Assembly (NCBI GenBank): GCA_003445035.1
Contig: DLVV01000240.1
Coordinates: 1,019 to 12,741 of the forward strand
Source: Planctomycetaceae bacterium
GTDB lineage: Bacteria; Planctomycetota; Planctomycetia; Planctomycetales; Planctomycetaceae
Direction: 5' to 3'
Length of the DNA stretch: 11,723 nt
In this document: positions 6,190 through 11,723 of the stretch, piece after piece
Layout: the number at the start of each line of letters is the position of its first letter
Numbering within the stretch: the stretch's first letter is position 1
Notes under the pieces: model-generated
The model's input: only the letters and a program-made list of their open reading frames with translations
What the model was told of the DNA's origin: nothing
The model's database searches: none
Program-made: the position numbers and the translations under genes

Positions 6190-7991
6190 CGCCCCCCCCC
6201 TCCTGCCGGTGCCCGTTCAAGTCGCTCGAGGTTCAGACGGGCCGCGGTGAAGTCGGGGTCGGCTTTCAGTGCCCCACGCCACGCGTCGGCCGCCTTGTCG
6301 GATCGTCCCTGGTCCAGGTAAACCAGCCCGAGGTTGGTCCAGGCCTCGGCGTATCCCGGTTCCAGTTGCACGGCACGTTCGAGGTGGCCGCGGGCCTGGT
6401 CGAATCGCCCCTGTTGGGCGAGGATCATTCCCAGGTTATTGCGAGCTTCGACCAGTTGCGGATCGAGTTCGACGGCACGACCGCAGGCCTCGGCAGCTTC
6501 GTCAAGTTTCCCCTGTTGTTCGATCACAAACCCCAGGTGATTCCAGGCAACAGCGTACGACGGCTTGGCATCGATCGCGCGACGAAATGACTTCTCGGCA
6601 GCCGCCAACTCACCACGGTGAAACAAAACCCGCCCCTTCCCGTCGTGTGCCTCGGAGTACCCGGGTTGCAGCTGGAGTGCCCGATCGAGGTGCCGTTCGG
6701 CAACCGGGTCGTTGCCGTCCTCGAGCAACACTCCGGCCAGGCTCAGGTGCGCCTGGGCTGATGTCGGCACCGCCCTGACCCATTGTTCCAGAAAGCCCCG
6801 GTGGCTGCGATAGGCCGTCCCACGGGCCCAGCCAACCACCGCCAGTCCGATCACAATGACCAACGCCGCTCCCAGGCCGCGACGCCCCCGACCAACCGGC
6901 AACTTCTCCAGGGCCATCAGCACCAGGGCCACCAACGGCACCGTGGCAAGGAATCCGTACCGTTCGGCAAATGGCGTCTGTTGCTGCACCAGGCTGGCCG
7001 TTGGTGCAATCACCAGCAGGAACCAGCCGATCCAGAACAGCACCACCCGGCCACGTTGCCCGTCGCTTCCGGAGCGTCCTCGCCACACCCCCAGGCCGAT
7101 CCCACCCAGGATCGCCATCGACAAAAGTCCGCGCGGCGGGCTCCACCAGTCGGCGACACCCGGTTCGTAAACCAGCGACCATCCCGGAGCCACCAGCGAC
7201 TGCAGCGTGTAGCCAATCGACTGTAACGGCCCGAGCGGATTGTCGAGAACCGCCAGGTGATGCTCTCCCGATCCGGCAAACAGGGACCAACGAATCGCCA
7301 GGTACACGCCCAACAGCACCACGCCGGCCGCGTGGCGGCGGAGCCATGCGATCAACGAGGACGGCCGTGCCCCCGACATCCCCAACAGGTCGGCCCACAC
7401 AAACAACACCGGCAGCACCACCGCCTGTTCACGACACAACAGCCCCATCCCGACCAGTCCCCAGGCCACACCGGCCCAGCGACGGCCGCCGGGGCCGTTG
7501 GCCCGCAACCAGGCGGCCACCGCTGCGGTGATCGCCACGGCCGCCAGCAATGTCTCGCGCCCCGATGAGACCGGATAAATGGCACAGGCCGACACCGGGT
7601 GCACGGCGGCCATCAACGCGCCAACCAGCGCCGCCGACCAGGTCAACCGCATCGACGGCGACAGCAACAGCCAGAAGACCGACAGGGCCCAGCACGAGGC
7701 CAGCAGCACGTTGAACGCGTGGAACGCTGTCGCCGATTGACCATGCGCGGCGTTCTGCAAGTCGATCGTCAACCAGGTCAGCGGACGGTAATACGGCAGG
7801 TTGTCGGCCTGCCGGGTCGTGAAGACCGAGACCACGTCACTGAAACCCGACGGCACCGACCGGGCGTGAACCACCAGAAAATCGTCATAGATGAAGTCGC
7901 ACCACAACGCGGGCAGATAGACAACGATCACCGCCGCGGCCAGGCCACAGGCCATCGGTCCGAGCAAGCCGCGTTTGGGCGGTTGGTGCAT
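6186..7991 (-). CDS. TMTC-like integral membrane GT-C glycosyltransferase with C-terminal TPR repeats
   Basis: The 601-residue product has a polytopic membrane part (about residues 10-390, roughly ten hydrophobic helices) and about five TPR units (about 411-580). The membrane part carries features I associate with TMTC-type protein O-mannosyltransferases. FIYDDF after the first helix supplies the acidic pair usual for GT-C enzymes; YYRPLT (67-72), HPVSACAIYPVSSGRETLLA (131-150) and FAERYGFLATVP (341-352) match conserved TMTC positions in order. TMTC proteins use a polyprenyl/dolichol-phosphate sugar and act outside the cytoplasm, where the TPRs would bind the acceptor. The next gene encodes a DPM1-like enzyme that could supply the donor. 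The ATG at 7991 was chosen over one at 8081 because a TATACT box overlaps that upstream segment and the 30 extra residues look non-coding; no good SD is seen at either. An inner start at 7955 is also possible. It could instead be a plain TPR membrane protein without transferase activity. Confidence 0.8.
   Translation of the reverse strand: MHQPPKRGLLGPMACGLAAAVIVVYLPALWCDFIYDDFLVVHARSVPSGFSDVVSVFTTRQADNLPYYRPLTWLTIDLQNAAHGQSATAFHAFNVLLASCWALSVFWLLLSPSMRLTWSAALVGALMAAVHPVSACAIYPVSSGRETLLAAVAITAAVAAWLRANGPGGRRWAGVAWGLVGMGLLCREQAVVLPVLFVWADLLGMSGARPSSLIAWLRRHAAGVVLLGVYLAIRWSLFAGSGEHHLAVLDNPLGPLQSIGYTLQSLVAPGWSLVYEPGVADWWSPPRGLLSMAILGGIGLGVWRGRSGSDGQRGRVVLFWIGWFLLVIAPTASLVQQQTPFAERYGFLATVPLVALVLMALEKLPVGRGRRGLGAALVIVIGLAVVGWARGTAYRSHRGFLEQWVRAVPTSAQAHLSLAGVLLEDGNDPVAERHLDRALQLQPGYSEAHDGKGRVLFHRGELAAAEKSFRRAIDAKPSYAVAWNHLGFVIEQQGKLDEAAEACGRAVELDPQLVEARNNLGMILAQQGRFDQARGHLERAVQLEPGYAEAWTNLGLVYLDQGRSDKAADAWRGALKADPDFTAARLNLERLERAPAGGGGR
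6192..6204 (-). repeat. Run of nine G (minus strand) fused with the Shine-Dalgarno of the GT2 gene
   Basis: Bases 6192-6200 are nine C on the plus strand, i.e. nine G on the coding strand. Together with 6201-6204 they form AGGAGG followed by further G residues, ending 2 bases before the glycosyltransferase ATG. The tract also encodes the Gly-rich last residues of the TPR protein. A slip of one base would change the TPR protein's last few codons, move its stop, break the ATGA overlap and change SD spacing for the downstream gene. Whether it varies cannot be judged from one sequence. Confidence 0.75.
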
Positions 7992-8069
7992 CACAGTGGC
8001 CCCGCAGCCGTCGCCAAAGGGGCGATCGAATGGGTGACAAAACAAGAGGCTGAACCGGATCGAACCTCG

Positions 8070-8075
8070 AGTATA
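8070..8075 (-). promoter_or_regulatory. Candidate -10 box for the glycan operon
   Basis: TATACT on the minus strand matches five of six positions of the sigma70 -10 consensus. It would start transcription near 8063, leaving an untranslated leader of about 70 bases before the ATG at 7991. No good -35 element was found 16-19 bases upstream, so this may be a weak, activator-dependent or chance site. It is one reason for rejecting the upstream start codon at 8079-8081. Confidence 0.35.
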
Positions 8076-8129
8076 GGACATGGCCGGACCCGTCGGGACA
8101 CCTCACTGCGATTCCCCATTTCCACCGGA

Positions 8130-8159
8130 TTCGCACTTACCATCTCGTCCGGTTATGCT
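8130..8159 (+). promoter_or_regulatory. Candidate sigma70-like promoter for the LLM oxidoreductase gene
   Basis: TTCGCA (8130-8135) and TATGCT (8154-8159) are separated by 18 bases and each matches four of six consensus positions. Transcription would start near 8166, about 50 bases before the ATG. The site lies in the 225-base divergent region 7992-8216. Apart from this and the minus-strand box, I see nothing definite in that region: no strong palindrome, no riboswitch-like fold and no small gene. Confidence 0.3.
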
Positions 8160-8216
8160 GCCGCACGTCCCTGGCTCTTCGAACCCCGGCCAGGCAACCA
8201 CAGGATCTTCTGACCG

Positions 8217-9305
8217 ATGACCACTGACCGCCTGCGACTGGGCATGTTCGTGATGCCGGTCCACGATCCGGACAAGCCGTTGGCTCAGTGTTTCGACGAG
8301 GACCTGGAACTGGCGGTCAAGTGCGAGGAATTGGGGTTCGACGATTTCTGGGTCGGCGAGCATCATTCGTCGACATACGAAAACATTGCGATGCCCGAGA
8401 TCTTCCTCGCCAGGGTGCTGGGGGAGACCTCCCGGATCCGGATCGGCCCGGCACCGGTCTGCCTGCAGTATCACCACCCCGCTCACGTCGCCAGTCGTCT
8501 CGCCTTTCTCGACCACCTCTCGCACGGTCGTCTCAACGTCTGCTTCGGCCCGGGAGCGATCCCCACCGACATGGAAATGTTCGGAGTCGACCCCAAGGAA
8601 GCCGGCCGCCGCGTCGTCGAGGCGATCAACATGATCCTGGAGATGTGGACCAGCACACCTCCTTACGAGATCGACGGAGATTTCTGGTCGATCCGGCTGA
8701 CCGACAACCTCGACCCCGACATGGGCCTGTCTGGCATCCACCACCCGCTGCAGACCCCGCACCCGCCCATCTTCACCCCCTGCATCACCCGCGATTCGGT
8801 CGGACTCCGTAAAGCGGCCGCCAGGGGATTCTCTCCGATCAGCCACCACATGATCGGCACCGACGTGCTGAAAAATCACTGGGACACCTACGCGGCCGGC
8901 TGTCGCGAAGGCGGTCTCGAACCCGACCCGGCCAACTGGTGTGTTTCGAGAAACATCTATGTCGCCGACACCACCGAGGAGGCCCTGGCCCGGGCACGAG
9001 TCAATTCGATGGGCCGGTGCATCGAGTACATCATCGAACTGACCCGTCGCGGTGACGCCCTGGACCTCTGGAAACGCAGTCCAGATCAGCCCGATGACGA
9101 ATTGACACTTGACTACTTCCTCGACGAGGTGATCATCGCAGGTGATCCCGACGAAGTGACTCGCCAGTTGCGGGCACTTCGGAGTGACATCGGGGACTTT
9201 GGCAGCCTGGTGCTGGTGGCCCACGACTTTGACGACAAGGCCGATTGGCTTCACAGCCTCGACCTGTTCGCCAACGAAGTGCTGCCGGCCCTGGAGAGCA
9301 ATTGA
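8217..9305 (+). CDS. LLM-class flavin-dependent oxidoreductase (bacterial luciferase-like)
   Basis: The 362-residue product is of normal length for the luciferase-like monooxygenase family and should form a TIM barrel. Markers are LRLGMFVMP on strand 1, GFDDFWVGEHH (40-50), RIRIGPAPVCLQYHHPAHVA (73-92), then LDHLSHGRLNVCFGPGAI (98-115) with the phosphate-binding glycines. A C-terminal GDPDEVTRQL stretch is also typical. Such enzymes use FMN with a separate reductase, or F420, to oxidise small organic substrates. Nothing here tells which cofactor or substrate. It is cytoplasmic, with no signal peptide. The start is supported only by an AGGA 11 bases upstream. It leads a plus-strand run followed 61 bases later by the threonine dehydrogenase gene, so co-transcription is likely but not proven. 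It diverges from the glycan operon. Confidence 0.85.
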   Translation: MTTDRLRLGMFVMPVHDPDKPLAQCFDEDLELAVKCEELGFDDFWVGEHHSSTYENIAMPEIFLARVLGETSRIRIGPAPVCLQYHHPAHVASRLAFLDHLSHGRLNVCFGPGAIPTDMEMFGVDPKEAGRRVVEAINMILEMWTSTPPYEIDGDFWSIRLTDNLDPDMGLSGIHHPLQTPHPPIFTPCITRDSVGLRKAAARGFSPISHHMIGTDVLKNHWDTYAAGCREGGLEPDPANWCVSRNIYVADTTEEALARARVNSMGRCIEYIIELTRRGDALDLWKRSPDQPDDELTLDYFLDEVIIAGDPDEVTRQLRALRSDIGDFGSLVLVAHDFDDKADWLHSLDLFANEVLPALESN

Positions 9306-9351
9306 GACAACGACACCGGCGGGACGGAACCGCCGCGGACGCGAGACGACC

Positions 9352-9357
9352 AGGAGG
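9352..9357 (+). promoter_or_regulatory. Shine-Dalgarno AGGAGG of the threonine dehydrogenase gene
   Basis: AGGAGG ends 9 bases before the ATG at 9367. It decides this start over in-frame codons further upstream (frame open from 9184), which overlap the oxidoreductase gene and would add about 60 residues of non-coding character before the NAD-binding glycine motif. Confidence 0.75.
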
Positions 9358-9366
9358 GTCGACACG

Positions 9367-10329
9367 ATGCCGCTGGAAACGACGCTGATCACCGGTGGAG
9401 CCGGTAACCTGGCCCGCCAGTTGTCTGCAGACCTGGCCGAGGCGGGACACCGCGTGGTGCTGGTCGACCTGCCGCCGTCGGCGCCTGGCCTGCCGTTCGA
9501 ATACCACGTTGCCGACATCAGTGACCGCGTGCGTCTCGAGTCGATCCTGGCCGAGGTCCGGCCCAACCGGGTGATTCACTTCGCGTCTCTGCTCTCGGGT
9601 GGATCGGAGGACGACCGCGAGCTGGCCTGGCGAGTCAACGTCGATGGCGCATTCGGACTTTTCGAAGCCGCCCTGGCCAACGGTGTCAGTTCGATCTTCT
9701 TTCCCAGTTCGGTCGCCGCCTACGGCAGCCCGTTGCCCGAGACGGTCCCGCCCGACCAGCCCCAGTGGCCCTCGGGACTCTACGGCGTCACCAAGGCCTG
9801 CGTGGAACGACTGGGGGTCTACTATCACCGGAGATTCGGTCTCGACTTCCGCTGCCTTCGCCTGCCGGTGGTCGTCTCGCAGTTCGCCCCAGCCGGAGCC
9901 GCCAGCGCCTACGCCTCGCAGTGTTTTGTCGAGGCCGCCTCCTCGGGCCGCTTCACCTTTCACGTCCGCCCCGAAACCCGGCCGTCACTGATCTACATCA
10001 AGGACGTGCTGCGGGCGGTGCGGGACTTGCTCGACGCACCCGACAAACAACTCACCCGACGCGTCTACAACCTCCAGGCGCTCTCACCCACCGCCGGAGA
10101 GATCTCTCGAGCGATCACTGACCGGATCCCTGATGCCAGGTTGGACTTCGATCCGGACGCGGAGGTGACACAGTTGATCGAGAGTTGGCCGGTGCGATTC
10201 GACGATGAAGCCGCCCGCACCGACTGGGGCTGGTCCCCGCGTTTCGAACTCAATTCGTTGGCCGATGACTTCCTGGGAGAACTGATCGATGGCGATGCGG
10301 ATGGACGCCGCCTACGCGGAACTGGTTGA
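9367..10329 (+). CDS. tdh: L-threonine 3-dehydrogenase, short-chain (extended SDR) type
   Basis: The 320-residue product is an extended SDR. It has the NAD-binding TGGAGNLA (9-16), the strand end VLVDLP, and the catalytic set Ser114/Ser115, Tyr139 and Lys143 (YGVTK). Several stretches match the SDR-type threonine dehydrogenases rather than UDP-sugar epimerases: the SSVAAYG region, FGLDFRCLRLPVVVS (157-171), TRPSLIYIKDVLRAV (204-218) and especially SWPVRFDDEAARTDWGWSP (273-291). The reaction is oxidation of threonine to 2-amino-3-ketobutyrate with NAD+. The usual partner, 2-amino-3-ketobutyrate CoA ligase (kbl), is not in the window. The family is unrelated to the zinc-dependent E. coli Tdh although the name is shared. 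The last dozen or so residues are encoded by DNA that also starts the cupin gene. A weak 6-bp GC stem lies in the leader at 9317-9335. An alternative is a D-erythronate-dehydrogenase-like SDR. Confidence 0.78.
   Translation: MPLETTLITGGAGNLARQLSADLAEAGHRVVLVDLPPSAPGLPFEYHVADISDRVRLESILAEVRPNRVIHFASLLSGGSEDDRELAWRVNVDGAFGLFEAALANGVSSIFFPSSVAAYGSPLPETVPPDQPQWPSGLYGVTKACVERLGVYYHRRFGLDFRCLRLPVVVSQFAPAGAASAYASQCFVEAASSGRFTFHVRPETRPSLIYIKDVLRAVRDLLDAPDKQLTRRVYNLQALSPTAGEISRAITDRIPDARLDFDPDAEVTQLIESWPVRFDDEAARTDWGWSPRFELNSLADDFLGELIDGDADGRRLRGTG
10275..10280 (+). promoter_or_regulatory. Shine-Dalgarno GGGAGA selecting the first of three ATGs for the cupin gene
   Basis: GGGAGA lies inside the dehydrogenase gene and ends 8 bases before the ATG at 10289. 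In-frame ATGs at 10295 and 10301 would sit 14 and 20 bases away, so the first is preferred. Confidence 0.6.
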
Positions 10330-11512
10330 CCGGGCGAGGCGATCGCACGCGGCCAATCGGAATCCCGCGGGCATCACCGCAACCGACGTCAGCCGCGCGC
10401 GGCTGTACTGCTACGGCTACCGCGGCCAGGTGATCGGCACGTTTCATGCCACCCGCGTCGCTCTCGACCAGCACGCCCCGGCCAACGGAGAAGCCGCGGC
10501 CTGGCGGCAGCGAACCAACGATGCCCTGGCCGACCTCGCCGACCTGGCCATGGACACCATCTCGGACGACTTCCGCGCGGTCATCTCGACACTGCACCAC
10601 TACCACGCCGGCGTGCTGAGAGTGCTCGAGAGCCTCGAACGCGAATCGGCCGCCGCCGGCAGCATCCACCTCTCGCGGATCACCTCCCTGTTTCAGACCA
10701 CCATCGAAACAATCAGCAACAGCGGCGGCCTGCCGTGCACCCAGGACACCCACGCACCCGAACAGGCCAGCTTCGTCGTTCCCAGCCTCGGCATCGTGAT
10801 CGTGCCCCTGGTTTACGGAGACTTTCACTCGTGGAACCTCGCCTGGCTCGGCGGCGATGAACGCAACGTGCCGACGCACCAGCACGAGCGCGGCGTCGAG
10901 ATTCACCTGGGCTACGAGCCCACTCATGGCGAGACGGTGCTCGGAGAATCACGGTGCCGGTGCGACGAGGGATACGCCATGCCGATCCGGTCGCAGACCC
11001 GTCATGGCTGGGTCAACACCAGCGAGGATCCCCATCACGTCCCGTTCATCTTCGGATCGCTCGATCATGGTGGCTGGGGCGTGTACCTGGACGTCGAAGC
11101 TCGCACCGAACCCGTGGCAACGCTGGAACCGGTCCCCCGAGACGGCCCCGCCTTTGCCGACATGGTCTACCTGGAACGCGAACTCGATCGGCTGGCCACG
11201 CCCGGCGAGACCGCCAGGCAGATCCTGATTGCCCACACGGTCACCGATCGCGACGGCACCGGCGGCCTCGAACTGGCAGCCTCCCGAGTCGGTCCCGAAC
11301 GGCTGGTGTTCCACGATGTCCGCTACCGAATCGTTTCGATTGCTCGAGGCAGCGGGCGAGTGCGGATCGCAGGGTTCGAACGGGCCGTCGACCAGCACGA
11401 TCACTTCGGCATCCCGGCCGGAATGCCCGCCGAATTGATCCCCGCCGGCGACACCCCGCTGGTGGTCCTCGACACCACCATCCGCACCGACCACTCGGGC
11501 GGAGCCGCCTGA
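10289..11512 (+). CDS. Unrecognised bicupin protein with an N-terminal helical region
   Basis: I cannot name this 407-residue family. Residues 1-145 are mostly helical and charged, with no membrane segment or signal peptide. Residues about 165-275 form a metal-type cupin. HQHERGVE gives His197, His199 and Glu204 in the HxHx4E pattern, and the second motif GYAMPIRSQTRHGWVN (228-243) supplies His239 and ends at Asn243. A second, degenerate cupin follows at about 338-398, with DHFGIPAGMPAELIPAGD but no clear metal His set. Cupins of this kind may be dioxygenases, isomerases or sugar/small-molecule binding proteins; the intact ligand set argues for a metal enzyme or sensor. The gene starts 41 bases inside the threonine dehydrogenase gene in another frame, so it should be co-translated and functionally linked. 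It converges on the leucine-rich-repeat gene with a 17-base gap and no visible terminator. Confidence 0.8.
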   Translation: MAMRMDAAYAELVDRARRSHAANRNPAGITATDVSRARLYCYGYRGQVIGTFHATRVALDQHAPANGEAAAWRQRTNDALADLADLAMDTISDDFRAVISTLHHYHAGVLRVLESLERESAAAGSIHLSRITSLFQTTIETISNSGGLPCTQDTHAPEQASFVVPSLGIVIVPLVYGDFHSWNLAWLGGDERNVPTHQHERGVEIHLGYEPTHGETVLGESRCRCDEGYAMPIRSQTRHGWVNTSEDPHHVPFIFGSLDHGGWGVYLDVEARTEPVATLEPVPRDGPAFADMVYLERELDRLATPGETARQILIAHTVTDRDGTGGLELAASRVGPERLVFHDVRYRIVSIARGSGRVRIAGFERAVDQHDHFGIPAGMPAELIPAGDTPLVVLDTTIRTDHSGGAA

Positions 11513-11529
11513 CACCCCACCGGTTCGAC

Positions 11530-11723
11530 TCAGCGAATCCGGCGAATGGCGATCTTGCATCCCGGCAACGCGAGTCGGAGCGGCGCAACCCCGTCGGAGG
11601 TGACGCGGGTTCCATCGAGACGCAACTGTTTCAACGACTTGAGTCCCTCGAGAAACGACAGGCCCTGGTCACTGACCCGCGTCTCGGAGAGATTCAGGAC
11701 AATGAGCCGGCTGAGTTCCGACA
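11530..11723 (-). CDS. Leucine-rich-repeat protein, C-terminal part
   Basis: This gene runs off the right edge; 63 complete residues and a TGA are visible. The frame reads two repeats of the pattern LxxLxxLxLxxTxVxDxGLxxL: LIVLNLSETRVSDQGLSFL (residues 6-24), then LKQLRLDGTRVTSDGVAPL (30-48). It ends with ALPGCKIAIRRIR. Repeats with Thr-x-Val-Thr/Ser-Asp-x-Gly, capped by a final A-L-P-x-C-x-I, are very common in planctomycete LRR proteins, many of them large and exported or surface-linked. The missing N-terminal part would decide localisation and any additional domains. Only binding or scaffolding can be suggested. The fragment has no start codon in the window and is easy to miss. Confidence 0.75.
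   Translation of the reverse strand, partial: SELSRLIVLNLSETRVSDQGLSFLEGLKSLKQLRLDGTRVTSDGVAPLRLALPGCKIAIRRIR

Noticed and set aside
5245..6321. Plus-strand open frame opposite the GT2 gene.
   Set aside because: The translation is Arg/His/Pro-rich with no recognisable fold, and the opposite strand has a complete glycosyltransferase.
7992..8081. N-terminal extension of the TMTC-like protein to the ATG at 8079-8081.
   Set aside because: There is no SD, the residues do not resemble the family, and the best -10 box of the region overlaps it.
9317..9335. GC hairpin (CGGCGG, 7-base loop, CCGCCG) between the LLM and tdh genes, as a possible terminator.
   Set aside because: The stem is only six pairs and no T run follows; in this GC range such stems arise often by chance.
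8103..9566. Minus-strand open frame of 487 codons opposite the LLM gene.
   Set aside because: It is antisense to a clear TIM-barrel oxidoreductase; its composition (Gly, Asp, Gln, Val, Arg) is that of a GC shadow frame.
1..11723. tRNA, rRNA, CRISPR array, insertion sequence or attachment site.
   Set aside because: No cloverleaf-like segment, regularly spaced repeat, transposase motif or terminal inverted repeat was seen in a by-eye reading; a covariance-model scan was not possible.

Overview
This 11.7 kb window is GC-rich and almost fully coding, with nine protein genes on both strands. No RNA gene, insertion sequence or CRISPR array was seen, and no gap exceeds 300 bases; the longest is the 225-base divergent region at 7992-8216. 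A planctomycete or a close relative is the best guess. The evidence is a leucine-rich-repeat protein tail of a style common in that phylum (right edge), a membrane protein ending in TPR repeats, and a short-chain-type threonine dehydrogenase. This assignment is inference only.

Left part (1-1855): the 3' end of a serine esterase/phospholipase (+) runs into a small unknown gene (-), sharing four bases at their stops. An 86-base divergent gap follows, then an AcuI/YhdH-type acrylyl-CoA reductase (+). The stop of that gene is interlocked, in a CTAG, with the stop of the next minus-strand gene.

Central part (7991 down to 1852, minus strand): a tight four-gene operon. In transcription order it encodes a multi-spanning TMTC-like GT-C glycosyltransferase with TPR repeats, a DPM1-like family 2 glycosyltransferase with two membrane helices, a glutamine-dependent asparagine synthase (AsnB type), and an FAD-dependent amine-oxidase/UGM-like oxidoreductase. 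Junctions are ATGA, a 7-base gap, and GTGA, so translation is probably coupled. The first two genes suggest polyprenyl-phosphate sugar synthesis followed by transfer of the sugar to an extracytoplasmic target. The other two could modify the sugar or make a precursor. This is the most interesting system in the window.

Right part (8217-11512, plus strand): an LLM-class flavin oxidoreductase, an SDR-type L-threonine 3-dehydrogenase, and an unrecognised two-cupin protein whose start lies inside the dehydrogenase gene. The dehydrogenase and cupin genes are clearly coupled; the flavin enzyme is probably co-transcribed. The window ends in the 3' end of a leucine-rich-repeat gene on the minus strand (11530-11723).
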